Positions 9,625 to 19,480 are shown, counted from the first letter of the stretch. The stretch is 64,000 nt of DNA from Acidimicrobiaceae bacterium (GCA_003132305.1 PKXJ01000018.1:130242-194241); one strand, 5' to 3'. The notes: a model not told the origin generated them from the sequence alone. Made by a program: numbers and translations.

Positions 9625-10020
9625 ATGGAGGATTCGGCGATTCCACAACTCTTTAGTCGCGCGCTGCACTGGGTCGGCGAACTTACCTCTCGAGCGAGTG
9701 CGGCCGTCGTCGTCGCCACGGTCCTCCTCATCTTTATTCTTGTTTCGGCTTTCAGTGGATTCCCCGGAAAATGGCAGATGGTGTTCTCCACGGTGGCCAG
9801 TTCGATCACGCTGGTCATGCTGTTCGTCATTCAACACACCCAAAGTCGCCAGCAGACGGTGCTGCAACTAAAGCTCGATGAGCTGATTCGAACGTCCCCA
9901 CAGGCCGATGACCTCCTGGTCCACTTAGAGGTGGCCGAGGACGCCGAACTGATTGAACGCGAAGAGAGCCAGGTCGCCCATCACGAGGCCCTACGAGAGC
10001 CCAACGGCGACGTGAAGTAG
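9625..10020 (+). CDS. Low-affinity iron permease-family small membrane protein
   Basis: Family-like pattern GKWQMVFSTVASSITLVMLFVIQHTQSRQQTVLQLKLDELIR; AAAGGAG RBS before ATG 9625. Confidence 0.75.
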   Translation: MEDSAIPQLFSRALHWVGELTSRASAAVVVATVLLIFILVSAFSGFPGKWQMVFSTVASSITLVMLFVIQHTQSRQQTVLQLKLDELIRTSPQADDLLVHLEVAEDAELIEREESQVAHHEALREPNGDVK

Positions 10021-10123
10021 CCTTTACGTCCCCGCACACTCTTCGAACACTCTTCGAACACTCGGCTACACACGAACGGTCGATTCACCGATTCACGATG
10101 ACGAGATCAGTGACGTCGACCTT

Positions 10124-10450
10124 TCAGAAATAGTCAACAAACCTGCTCTGACGGTTTATCGGAGCCTCAGGAAACTCTTCAGCCCTTTGACCGAGGTGCA
10201 GAGCAATCTCTTGAAGCGATGCGTCAAGTGCCTGAGCAGTTCGAATGAGCTGCTCTTTGAACATCGTCTGTCCACCCGCCACCATATTTTTGCCCGACGT
10301 GAACGTGAGATCATCCTCAATACGGTGAATCTGGCGCTCAATCGCTGCAAAAAGTTGGGCCGCTATCTGTATCAATCGTTCAACGTCATCGTGCAGTGGA
10401 CTGATCTCGAACTCACTGTCCACTAAGTGCATAGAGCGAGACTCGCTCAT
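10124..10450 (-). CDS. Hypothetical protein
   Basis: ORF 10124..10561; start at internal ATG 10450 (MSESRSMHLVD) preferred because upstream part overlaps the CsbD-like ORF. Confidence 0.45.
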   Translation of the reverse strand: MSESRSMHLVDSEFEISPLHDDVERLIQIAAQLFAAIERQIHRIEDDLTFTSGKNMVAGGQTMFKEQLIRTAQALDASLQEIALHLGQRAEEFPEAPINRQSRFVDYF

Positions 10451-10484
10451 CAAGAGAGCGACCGCGTCTGGACCATCGGGCGAC

Positions 10485-10661
10485 TCATCGCTTTCTAAAA
10501 GCATCCTTGACCTTCTCGCCCGCCTGTTTGAGGTCGCCAACCTTTTGGTCGTGCCGTCCATCCGCTTCGAGGTCCTTACTACCTACGGCGTTGCCGGTCG
10601 TTTCCTTTACTTTTCCCTTGGAGACCTGAAAAATATTCCGAACCTTATCCTTCATGGCCAT
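10485..10661 (-). CDS. CsbD-like stress protein (58 aa)
   Basis: Translated by hand: MAMKDKVRNIFQVSKGKVKETTGNAVGSKDLEADGRHDQKVGDLKQAGEKVKDAFRKR; KGKVKE and QAGEKVKDAF motifs; below track length cutoff. Confidence 0.85.
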   Translation of the reverse strand: MAMKDKVRNIFQVSKGKVKETTGNAVGSKDLEADGRHDQKVGDLKQAGEKVKDAFRKR

Positions 10662-10956
10662 AGTTGGCCTTCTTCCTTCTCTTAGAGAGGCCTCCGCCCC
10701 TGCGAAACTTCGAAACTTCCACTACTTACTGCCACATTCCTTCGCCGGGCGGTTTCGTAACATTTCGCGACGTCATCGAACGATCAAGAACACGATGACA
10801 ATTGCAAGAATATTTATGACTGTGCCGGCACGGCTGTAAAGCCTTCTCCTCCTTTCAAGATCTCTCGCCTCGACCAAGTCCAGGTCGAGAAGGTCTCGGA
10901 CGATGCGAAGACGGGTTGTCGCCCCTCACCGTGGCGCCCGGGACGAACGTCACTAC

Positions 10957-11223
10957 CTACCCCTTCGTCTCTTCGTGCAAAGAACTCGAGCGACCTTGAG
11001 GATCCACGACTTGGCGATCCATCGTGTGAGAACCCGCGCCGACACTACGTCGCGAGATGCCAAAGATAATTGACGACACGATGAACCCAGCGGCTCCGGC
11101 AATCATGAGAATGAGGCCTACGGTAGATAATCGAAAGCCGGTGCCTTGGTAGGTCACCGCCCAATACATAATTGCGCCAGCCGCCGCCGCGATAGCGCTG
11201 AGAACCATTCCTGGCAGACCCAT
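10957..11223 (-). CDS. Small two-TM membrane protein (DUF6458-like)
   Basis: MGLPGMVLSAIAAAAGAIMYWAVTYQGTGFRLSTVGLILMIAGAAGFIVSSIIFGISRRS; start ATG 11223. Confidence 0.6.
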   Translation of the reverse strand: MGLPGMVLSAIAAAAGAIMYWAVTYQGTGFRLSTVGLILMIAGAAGFIVSSIIFGISRRSVGAGSHTMDRQVVDPQGRSSSLHEETKG

Positions 11224-11503
11224 ATCATCCCTTCTTCTTACGGGCTCGACAGATGTCAAGCGAGAAGGATGCGAGGTCTGGACGTCCCAACTGGAGAGTA
11301 CCACCCCCTCGGTGTGCGTGGCGGAGACGTCGAGACTCGACGTACGACACTCCCGTCTCGAGGTACCGAGTCAATCGCCAGTGGACACCGAGGATAAGTT
11401 GATTGCGCGGGCCCACCCCACTTGGGGCGTCAAAAGAGGGCGCCCCCGAAGCAACGACTTTGCTTCTTGACCCATCGCCCGATCGCCCAGGGAGCGGTTT
11501 CGC

Positions 11504-12256
11504 TCAGGATTCAGTGTTCCTAGACGCGGACCTGGTCGGGTGGTTAAGGCTGCCCGGGTGGAGCGAACCTTCCACGATTCGCGTGGCCACCTCGGTGAGG
11601 CCCTCATTATGGTTGCGTGCGTACGCCCGGAGTCGAGCGAAAGCCTTATCCATGTCGCTACTCGTCGCTTGGCTAATTATCCCCTTCGCCTGTTCGATAA
11701 CGATTCGACTATTGAGGGCATTACTCAACTGTTCGTTTAGCGTGTGAGCGTCCAGGGACGAGCGGTGCTGAAGAATCGCGATAGTGGCAACGTCAGCCAG
11801 TCCCTGTACCACGACGACGTCGTCGACCTCGAGGGGTCCCTGCGTCGTTCGAAAGAGATTGAGCGCGCCAATCGTTCGTCCGCGAAGTCGCATTGGAAGA
11901 CTGTGCACCGAACGAAAGCCCTGATCGAGCGCTCGCGGCGTAAAGAGTGGCCATCGCCCATCGGCTTCACTCAGCGAGTAGTTGACGATGGCCTTACCGT
12001 CTCGAAAACAGTCCACGCAGGGGCCCTCATTGGCTTGAATCTGAAAGAGTTCGAGTACTCGCATCGACTCGCTGGAGGAGGCCACGAACTGCAGTTCCCC
12101 CCCGGGAGAGGCCAACATCACGCCAGCGGCGTCGACGTCGACGGCCTCGACGCAGCGATCGGTGAGGACCGTGAGAACGTCAATCACGTCATAGTGGTCC
12201 ACGAGATTGTCGGCGAGTTCGACGAGCGTTGCGATTAAGAGGGATTCTCTAGCCAT
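11504..12256 (-). CDS. GAF and ANTAR domain-containing regulator
   Basis: GAF region with NEGPCVDCFRDG; ANTAR region ALNSRIVIEQAKGIISQATSSDMDKAFARLRAYARNHNEGLTEVATRIVEG. Confidence 0.88.
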   Translation of the reverse strand: MARESLLIATLVELADNLVDHYDVIDVLTVLTDRCVEAVDVDAAGVMLASPGGELQFVASSSESMRVLELFQIQANEGPCVDCFRDGKAIVNYSLSEADGRWPLFTPRALDQGFRSVHSLPMRLRGRTIGALNLFRTTQGPLEVDDVVVVQGLADVATIAILQHRSSLDAHTLNEQLSNALNSRIVIEQAKGIISQATSSDMDKAFARLRAYARNHNEGLTEVATRIVEGSLHPGSLNHPTRSASRNTES

Positions 12257-12340
12257 TACTCCACCTGATCTCTATCCCTTCGATGACGACTAGTGACATC
12301 AACGGGTCTGGCTGGTCCAATCATTGGAATACTAGCCTTC

Positions 12341-13081
12341 TCAACAGTCATTTTTATCCATATCGTCTCGCCACGCCCCGGATTCGGGGTCGAAACGGAC
12401 CTCACGGTCTACGACACGCTGGGCCAGCACGGAAGGTGCGGTCTTGGTGGCAAAGGCATGAGCGCGAAGCGCCACGAGTGCGTCCCTCACCGAAAGCGAC
12501 GCTTGCACCGAGAGCATTCCCGCGGCCTGGTGAACCGAAAAATCGAGAGTTGACTGGCCGTCAAGTTCGCCGGCCAGAGCGTCGCCGGGCGCGCCCGCCT
12601 GCATCGTCAAAATGGCTCGTCCGATGACTGACGCCATCAAGTACGCGTCCGAAGTCTGCGTTTCACTGAGCGGTCCCGGCTCGTCACGAAACAAGCTCAG
12701 TGCGCCAAAACGGGCCGCGCCGATGCGAACGGGAAAGCCAAAGACCGCTCGCGCACCGGTGGCCGCCGCCTCGGGCGAGTACATCATCCAACGAGAACTC
12801 TCGGGTTCCATAAGATTCAACTCCTGATTGGCCACGCCGCTTCGACTCGCCTCATCACCAGGACCTTCTCCCAACATGATCTCGAGATCCATTAGTTCCT
12901 GGGCGACACGGTTGCTGGTACACCAAGGCGTTTTCTGATCCCCGGTTGACGACAGGGTGATACCGGCGCCACTGAGTTCGGTGATTTCCGCCGCGACCGA
13001 GCACAGCGACACACCGTGGGCAAGATCGCCCTCCTGTCGCACCATGAGCTCAAAGATGTCCACTAACCGATTAGCCACCAC
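12341..13081 (-). CDS. GAF and divergent ANTAR domain-containing regulator
   Basis: GAF region LGEGPGDEASRSG; C-terminal DFSVHQAAGMLSVQASLSVRDALVALRAHAFATKTAPSVLAQRVVD ANTAR-like. Confidence 0.85.
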   Translation of the reverse strand: MVANRLVDIFELMVRQEGDLAHGVSLCSVAAEITELSGAGITLSSTGDQKTPWCTSNRVAQELMDLEIMLGEGPGDEASRSGVANQELNLMEPESSRWMMYSPEAAATGARAVFGFPVRIGAARFGALSLFRDEPGPLSETQTSDAYLMASVIGRAILTMQAGAPGDALAGELDGQSTLDFSVHQAAGMLSVQASLSVRDALVALRAHAFATKTAPSVLAQRVVDREVRFDPESGAWRDDMDKNDC

Positions 13082-13545
13082 GTCGGACGTCCCGCGTCGT
13101 TTTTAGCATGATCCAGTTCGCAACGCCGATGGCACCATTGATGAGTCTCCTCGTCTCGCGACGACGCTCAACGGGGGCTGGATTCAGCGTTTTCTAATTT
13201 TTCAGTATCGAAGCAGAGTGCCATCCTAGTTCGCCTTGCTCCTGGTCGCCTCGACGCTCGCCACGGTGGTGTTCAAGTAGTGAAATACCTTTCTCGATTC
13301 GTAAATCGACGAATTCCTACTCATCACTCGACACTTTGCAAAGACCGTCGCGAGCGACGCCGACCGGCCTGAGGGTCAAGAAGTTCCAATCGGGGTGACA
13401 GTATTGACGTGACTAGCGGACACGTGGTTCACACGAATACGCTGGCTAGACCGCGACCTAGGAGTGTGGGGATGGCTCTTCTGACTTGCCCGGCAATCGT
13501 GCTGACGGCGCGTGCTCCCGTCGTTCACCGAACGACGTGGCGGCG

Positions 13546-14295
13546 ATGATGTCCCGAAACCGAAACGTCACGGCTTCTCGAAAGACGCCCAACCTTTTTT
13601 CAAGAAGTCTGTTCGCTCCGCTGCCTTCTCGTTACAATCTGCTCGCGGCACTCCTCTCTTTCGGTCAAGACCGCCGGTGGCGATCGGCCATGCTCGATCA
13701 CGTGGTGGGATCGGATCCCAAACTCATCTTGGACGTCGCCTGTGGACCTGGCGCCGTAACCAAAGCTCTCACCAAGCGCTCGTCCGCACGAATCGTGGGA
13801 CTTGATTTGAGCGAAGAGATGCTACGCCAAGGTCAGTCCAACGTGAGGGCATCGGGACTCACGGAACGGGTGTCGCTCGTTCTCGGTCGTGGCGAGCAAC
13901 TCCCCTTTGGCGACGCCACCTTCGACGGACTCACCTTCACCTATCTTCTTCGCTACGTCGAAGATCCCCAAGCGACCTTGGCCGAACTCGCCCGAGTGGT
14001 AAAGCCCGGCGGACCAATCGCGAGCCTCGAGTTCGGCGTGCCGACGTCGATCGGTTGGCGCGTCGCCTGGTGGTTCTACACCCGCGCAGTGTTGCCGGTT
14101 GCGGGCTACGTCACTGGCGGCCAGGGCTGGTGGGACGTCGGACGTTTCCTCGGGCCCAGCATCTCCTCTCACTACAAGAGTTATCCCCTGCACTGGATTC
14201 TGCGGGCGTGGGAGCACGCGGGCATCGAACACGTGGAGTATCGCTCGATGAGTTTGGGTGGAGGACTCGTGACGTGGGGGTACCGGTCAAAGTGA
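13546..14295 (+). CDS. Class I SAM-dependent methyltransferase, UbiE/MenG-like
   Basis: RYNLLAALLSFGQDRRWRSAMLDH, LDVACGPGAVTKAL, ARVVKPGGPIASLEFG. Confidence 0.82.
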   Translation: MMSRNRNVTASRKTPNLFSRSLFAPLPSRYNLLAALLSFGQDRRWRSAMLDHVVGSDPKLILDVACGPGAVTKALTKRSSARIVGLDLSEEMLRQGQSNVRASGLTERVSLVLGRGEQLPFGDATFDGLTFTYLLRYVEDPQATLAELARVVKPGGPIASLEFGVPTSIGWRVAWWFYTRAVLPVAGYVTGGQGWWDVGRFLGPSISSHYKSYPLHWILRAWEHAGIEHVEYRSMSLGGGLVTWGYRSK

Positions 14296-15065
14296 CGATC
14301 TTCAAATCTTCTCCCAAGAAAACGCCAGAGGTCGGCCCCGCCTTTTACGCACAGCCGACGTTCCTAATTCGGACGTCGCTGCGCGATTGGTGGACCTTGC
14401 TCCACCCGCCGTACACACTCTTGCATCTCTCTTTTGTGGTGATCGGCGCGTGCCTCGTCGGACCGGTGAACGCCGTTCGCCTGGCCTTCACCGTGCTGGC
14501 GTTCTTCTTGGCCGTCGGCGTTGGCGCGCACGCCCTCGACGAACTGCAAGGTCGACCCCTCGCCACGTCGATTCCCACGTGGCAACTCGTCACGGCTTCG
14601 TGTGTCGGATTGGGCGGCGCCGTCGCCCTGGGCGTCGTGGGACTCTTTCTAGTGAGCCCGTACCTCGCCATCTTCATTGCGGTGGGCGTCACCATTGCGC
14701 TGGCCTACAATCTCGAACTCTTCCACGGTCGACTCCACTCCGACGCCGTCTTTGCTCTGGGCTGGGGCGGGTTCCCCCTCCTCACCGCGTACTTTGCCCA
14801 ACACGCCAACATCACGATCCCGGCACTACTGGCCGCGGCGTTCGCGGCGTTCGTCTCACTGGCGCAGCGCGAACTGTCGTCGCCGGCGCGTGATATTCGC
14901 CGTCGGACCTCGTCCATCGACGGAGTTCAAGTACTCTTTGACGGCACCACGGTGCCCGTCACCAGTCAATCAATGCTCGCGCCTCTCGAACGGGCACTGC
15001 GCAATCTCTGTTGGGCCGCGTTCACTCTCGCGCTTTCCCTGATCTATCTTCGATTCCACCATTAG
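14292..15065 (+). CDS. Polytopic membrane protein, possibly UbiA-like prenyltransferase fold
   Basis: GTG 14292 overlaps methyltransferase stop; hydrophobic; AHALDELQGRPL and AYNLELFHGRLHSDAVFALGWGGFPLL resemble UbiA-type loops but canonical Asp-rich motifs are weak. Confidence 0.5.
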   Translation: MTIFKSSPKKTPEVGPAFYAQPTFLIRTSLRDWWTLLHPPYTLLHLSFVVIGACLVGPVNAVRLAFTVLAFFLAVGVGAHALDELQGRPLATSIPTWQLVTASCVGLGGAVALGVVGLFLVSPYLAIFIAVGVTIALAYNLELFHGRLHSDAVFALGWGGFPLLTAYFAQHANITIPALLAAAFAAFVSLAQRELSSPARDIRRRTSSIDGVQVLFDGTTVPVTSQSMLAPLERALRNLCWAAFTLALSLIYLRFHH

Positions 15066-15265
15066 GGAAGCTCCGTTTCGTCGGCGTGAATGGAGAATGG
15101 CTCGTGGACTCCTCTCGGGTGATTGGTAGTCAGCACGGATGGCTACGAGCAGCTCGACATCAACGTCAGGCCTCGACGTCGCGTCGGGCGGACACGACGA
15201 GAACGTGCAATCTAGGGCACTCTATGCTGGATTTGGAATGAAATGTCCAGAGAGGAGGTGACCAC

Positions 15266-16906
15266 GTGGTAACAGAAAGTGCCCAGGAGCGGTGGCGCCG
15301 CCTCTATGACGCCGCGTCGATTCGACCCGGAAAATTCGCCACCATGTCGGGCATTCCCCTGGCGCCGGTTTACGGTCCGAGCGACGCCGAGTTTCCAGGT
15401 CTCTACCCCTACACCCGAGGCGTGCACGCCTCGATGTACCGCACGAAGCTCTGGACGATGCGCATGTTCGCGGGCTTTGGCACCGCCAAGGACACCAACG
15501 CTCGCTTTCGAGAGATCATTCGCTCCGGGGGCACGGGGCTGTCGACGGCCTTCGACATGCCCACCCTCCTCGGTCTGGACTCGGACGACCCGATGTCCCT
15601 CGGTGAGGTGGGGCGTTGTGGCGTAGCGATCGACTCTCTGGCCGACGTCCGCGATCTCTTTGCCGGCATCGACCTCGGCACGATCACGACGTCCATGACG
15701 ATCAACTCCCCCGCGGCCGTGATGTTGGCCCTCTTTGTCGCCCAAGCCGAAGAGTCGGGGGTCGCGCGAGAACGTCTCGGTGGCACGTTGCAGAACGACA
15801 TCTTGAAGGAGTACCAAGCGCAAAAGGAGTTCGTCTTCCCCCCGCGTCAGTCCATGCGCCTCGTGCGCGACACCATTACCTTCACCGCCGCGGAGATGCC
15901 CAAGTGGAACTCCGTTTCGGTCTCGGGCTACCACATTCGAGAGGCCGGCTCTACGGCCGCCGAGGAACTGTCCTTCACCCTGGCGAACGGTTTTGCCTAC
16001 GTCGAACTCGCGGGTCAGGGGGGTCTCGGCGTCGACGCCGTCGCGCCGCGCCTGTCCTTCTTCTTTAACGCGCACATTGACTTCTTCGAAGAGATCGCCA
16101 AGTACCGCGCGGCGCGGCGCCTCTGGGCGAAGTGGATGAAAGAGCACTACAGCGCCACGGACGAGCGATCGTGGCAACTTCGCTTTCACACGCAAACGGC
16201 CGGCGTGTCGCTCACCGCCCAACAACCAGAAATCAATATCGCGCGCACCGCGATTGAAGCGCTGGCCGGCGTACTGGGGGGTACCCAATCACTGCACACG
16301 AACTCCATGGACGAAGCCCTCGCGCTGCCCTCGGAGAAGGCTGCGCGAATTGCCCTACGGACCCAACAGATCATCGCGCACGAGACCAACGTGACCAACG
16401 TCGCTGATCCCCTCGGCGGATCGTGGTTCATCGAAGAGTTGACCGACGAGATGGAACGCGAAGCCGAAGTCATCTTCGCGCAGATCAGCAAAATGGGCGA
16501 AGGTTCCATGCTCGAAGGCTGCATCCGGGGAATCGAAGAGAACTGGTTCCAAGGACGTATCGCCGATTCGGCCTACGAGCTCGAACGGTCGTTCAACTCT
16601 GGCGAGCGTGTCGTGGTGGGCGTGAACGAGTTCCTCGAAGGCAACGACGACAACGATCTGGAGACGCTGCGCATCTCGAACGAAGACGAGCGCAAGCAAC
16701 TCGCTCGCCTCAAGGAAGTTCGCCACGACCGCGACGACGAGCAGGTGCGTCGGGCGCTCGAGCGGCTGAGCCGCGAGGCGAGCGAACCCGACGTCAACCT
16801 CATGCCCGCTCTCATTGACGCGGCCAAGACGTACGCCACCGTCGGCGAGATGATGAAGGCTCTCGAGGGCGTCTTCGGGCGCCACGTCGAAGTTCCCTCA
16901 CTATGA
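15266..16906 (+). CDS. Coenzyme B12-dependent acyl-CoA mutase large subunit, isobutyryl-CoA mutase-like
   Basis: MutA/IcmA-type catalytic domain with no B12 domain; [56 protein letters not shown]. Confidence 0.9.
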   Translation: MVTESAQERWRRLYDAASIRPGKFATMSGIPLAPVYGPSDAEFPGLYPYTRGVHASMYRTKLWTMRMFAGFGTAKDTNARFREIIRSGGTGLSTAFDMPTLLGLDSDDPMSLGEVGRCGVAIDSLADVRDLFAGIDLGTITTSMTINSPAAVMLALFVAQAEESGVARERLGGTLQNDILKEYQAQKEFVFPPRQSMRLVRDTITFTAAEMPKWNSVSVSGYHIREAGSTAAEELSFTLANGFAYVELAGQGGLGVDAVAPRLSFFFNAHIDFFEEIAKYRAARRLWAKWMKEHYSATDERSWQLRFHTQTAGVSLTAQQPEINIARTAIEALAGVLGGTQSLHTNSMDEALALPSEKAARIALRTQQIIAHETNVTNVADPLGGSWFIEELTDEMEREAEVIFAQISKMGEGSMLEGCIRGIEENWFQGRIADSAYELERSFNSGERVVVGVNEFLEGNDDNDLETLRISNEDERKQLARLKEVRHDRDDEQVRRALERLSREASEPDVNLMPALIDAAKTYATVGEMMKALEGVFGRHVEVPSL

Positions 16907-17295
16907 GTGTGCGGGTCTTGGTAGCGAAAGTCGGCCTCGACGGTCACGATCGAGGCGTCAAGGTCGTCGCGCGCCTGTTGCGCGACGCCGGCATGGAAGT
17001 CGTCTACACCGGCCTCTTTCAAACCCCCGAGACCGTCGCGACGGCCGCCATCCAAGAAGACGTCGACGTGGTGGGACTCTCGATGCTGTCCGGCGCGCAC
17101 ATGACCCTCGCGCCACTGGTCGTAGAGGCCCTTCGTGAGCGCGGCTCGGATATCCCCGTCGTGCTCGGCGGCATTGTTCCGCCACACGACCTCGACGAAC
17201 TTAAAGACCTCGGCGTCGCCGCGGTCTTTGGCCCCGGCGCCAGCGCCGACGAGATCGTGAGCGCGATCACGGGCATTGTCGCAGCTTCTTCGTAA
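16903..17295 (+). CDS. Coenzyme B12-binding small subunit of acyl-CoA mutase
   Basis: [29 protein letters not shown] contains DxHxxG; 4-bp overlap with large subunit gene. Confidence 0.93.
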   Translation: MSVRVLVAKVGLDGHDRGVKVVARLLRDAGMEVVYTGLFQTPETVATAAIQEDVDVVGLSMLSGAHMTLAPLVVEALRERGSDIPVVLGGIVPPHDLDELKDLGVAAVFGPGASADEIVSAITGIVAASS

Positions 17296-17330
17296 CTCTC
17301 GCCAGTGTCGGGCACCGAATCTAGGCTGAC

Positions 17331-17351
17331 GACAGTCCTCGGCGGACTGTC
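17331..17351. terminator. Hairpin between acyl-CoA mutase genes and mscL
   Basis: gacagtcc-tcggc-ggactgtc, perfect 8-bp arms. Confidence 0.45.
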
Positions 17352-17421
17352 ATCGGTTCACTCCTTCGCTCCAGCGCAGGGCACTGGCTAGAGTCAGGGC
17401 ACCCGTCGGATAGGAGACCTC

Positions 17422-17832
17422 ATGCTCAAGGGTTTTAAGAACTTCCTCATGCGAGGAGACCTCATCATCATCGCCGTCGGCCTGGTGGTAGCGCTCGCCT
17501 TCAGTACCCTCATTCAATCGTTTACCGGCAACCTCGTGTCGCCCTTGATCAACGCCATTGGCGGTAACGGCGCCAGTGGACCGGGACTGAGTTGGACGAT
17601 CAACGGACAGTTCATCTCCCTGGGTAACTTCATCTCGGCCATCATCAACTTCGTTATCTACATGGGCGTCATCTACTTCGTGCTCGTCGTTCCGTACCGT
17701 TCGTACATGGCGCGCCAAGGTACGCCGGTGTTCGGACCCCCGGCGGCCACCAAGACCTGCCCCGAGTGCCTCTCGGCCGATCTGCCCGCGGCGGCGACCA
17801 AGTGCGCGCACTGCACGAGCGTCGTGGCGTGA
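17422..17832 (+). CDS. mscL: Large-conductance mechanosensitive channel with C-terminal zinc ribbon
   Basis: MLKGFKNFLMRGDLIIIAVGLVVALAFSTLI typical MscL TM1; C-terminal CPEC-x11-CAHC. Confidence 0.92.
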   Translation: MLKGFKNFLMRGDLIIIAVGLVVALAFSTLIQSFTGNLVSPLINAIGGNGASGPGLSWTINGQFISLGNFISAIINFVIYMGVIYFVLVVPYRSYMARQGTPVFGPPAATKTCPECLSADLPAAATKCAHCTSVVA

Positions 17833-17992
17833 TCTCGAGAAGTGCCGGGCGCTGCGTCCAAGGGTGCCGATTGAACCGAGGAGGTCCCCCTGACGAGCGT
17901 CGTCGTAACTCTTGTTAACGACGGTGTGACGTACGTCAGTAACATTGCGGCACGGTGGTAAACGCCGCGACACGACGGTCATTGGAGGGTGC

Positions 17993-19318
17993 GTGATTCC
18001 CATTTTGACGAGTGCCGCGATGCGCGAGGCCGACGCCCAGGCGAGCGCCGTGCGCGGGGTCGACGCACTGGTGGAGTCCGCGGGCACGGCCGTCGCACTC
18101 CACGCCCAGCGACTGTTGCGCTCGTGTTATGGCAAACGCGTCGCCGTCGTCGTTGGTCCGGGGCTCAACGGGGCCGACGGACGCGTCGCGGCCACGTGGC
18201 TGAAGTCACGCGGCGCACGCGTCGACGTCGCGGAGTGGGACCACCTACCGGCCCAGCTTCACGGTTACGACCTCGTCGTTGACGCCGCCTTTGGTCTGGG
18301 CTGCACGCGCCCGTTCATCGCTCCCAAGGTGTCGCCCGGCACGCTGGTACTCGCCGTGGACCTTCCTTCGGGTGTGGACGCCGACTCGGGCGCAGTGCTC
18401 GGCGAACCGATGATCGCGAGCGCCACGCTCGCTCTCGGTGCCCTCAAGCCCGCACACTTGACGGGGCCGTCCGCCGAACTTATGGGTGCGCTGTACTTCG
18501 CCGGGCTTGGCATCGTGACCGCCTTCGACGACGGCCTACTCGACGATGTCGATCTCGCCTCGCTCATCACTGTTCACCGGAACGATAACAAGTGGGATCA
18601 CGCCCTCCAGGCTCTCGTCGGCTCGTCGCTGATGCCGGGGGCCGCCGAGTTGGTTCTTCGAGGCGCCCTCGCCGGGGGCGCGTCAATGATTCGCTTCGAG
18701 AGTCGAGGCTACGTGGCCTCTTCCGTCGAACTTCCGCCGGAGGTCGTTCACTCCGTCGATCCCAGGGTCGATCCCCGCTGTCGAGCGGTCGTCGCGGGTC
18801 CCGGTCTTGGACCCGACGCCTGGACGTGGTTGCGTGAACGCTTAGCCAAGGCTGGCTGCCCCGTCGTCCTCGACGCCGACGGGCTCGACCGGACGCTGCT
18901 TGACGAACTCGCTCCGCGCGACGGTTCATGGGTGCTCACGCCTCACGAAGGCGAGTTCGTCCGTCTCACTGGCCATCCCCTGGGACCGAACCGATTCGAT
19001 GACGTGCGAGAACTCGCTCGAGCAACCGGCTGCGTCGTGCTCTTAAAGGGTCCGACCACGGTGATCGCGAGTCCCTCGGGCGCGTTGCGGGTGGTGACGT
19101 CGGGAACGCCGACCTTGGCGACGGCGGGCACCGGCGACGTCTTGTCGGGACTGATCGCCGCGACCATCGCCCGAGGACACGATTCCTTCAACGCCGCAGC
19201 GCTAGCCGCGCACCTGCACGGTCGAGCGGGCGCCCGATTAGGGCCCTACGCCACCGCGTCAGACGTCGTCACCAAGGTTCGCGAGTTGCTGCGCGAAATA
19301 AGTCGCGTGGGATACTAG
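17993..19318 (+). CDS. nnr: Bifunctional NAD(P)H-hydrate epimerase/dehydratase
   Basis: N-terminal YjeF-like (ILTSAAMREADAQA) and C-terminal carbohydrate-kinase-like region (VLTPHEGEFVRLTG, LLKGPTTVIASP, GTPTLATAGTGDVLSGLIAA); GTG 17993 after GGAGGG. Confidence 0.9.
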   Translation: MIPILTSAAMREADAQASAVRGVDALVESAGTAVALHAQRLLRSCYGKRVAVVVGPGLNGADGRVAATWLKSRGARVDVAEWDHLPAQLHGYDLVVDAAFGLGCTRPFIAPKVSPGTLVLAVDLPSGVDADSGAVLGEPMIASATLALGALKPAHLTGPSAELMGALYFAGLGIVTAFDDGLLDDVDLASLITVHRNDNKWDHALQALVGSSLMPGAAELVLRGALAGGASMIRFESRGYVASSVELPPEVVHSVDPRVDPRCRAVVAGPGLGPDAWTWLRERLAKAGCPVVLDADGLDRTLLDELAPRDGSWVLTPHEGEFVRLTGHPLGPNRFDDVRELARATGCVVLLKGPTTVIASPSGALRVVTSGTPTLATAGTGDVLSGLIAATIARGHDSFNAAALAAHLHGRAGARLGPYATASDVVTKVRELLREISRVGY

Positions 19319-19419
19319 AAGAGTCGGCCTCCGCTCGAAACTCTCCGCCACGGTCGCCTTACGCGTTCGCTACGAGAGCGCGCCGTTGATGCGCTAAGAG
19401 AAGGCACGCCGAGAGCAAT

Positions 19420-19472
19420 GGTCACTGGTTAAGAGCCCCGGGTAAATTCTCCGGGGCTCTTAACCAGTGACC
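19420..19472. terminator. Bidirectional terminator-like hairpin between convergent genes
   Basis: Perfect 22-bp arms ggtcactggttaagagccccgg / ccggggctcttaaccagtgacc with 9-nt loop. Confidence 0.8.
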
Positions 19473-19480
19473 GCCGCCAA

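Noticed and set aside
15066-15265. Possible cobalamin riboswitch upstream of the B12-dependent mutase
   Set aside because: No B12-box-like conserved sequence seen; only a good RBS (gaggagg).
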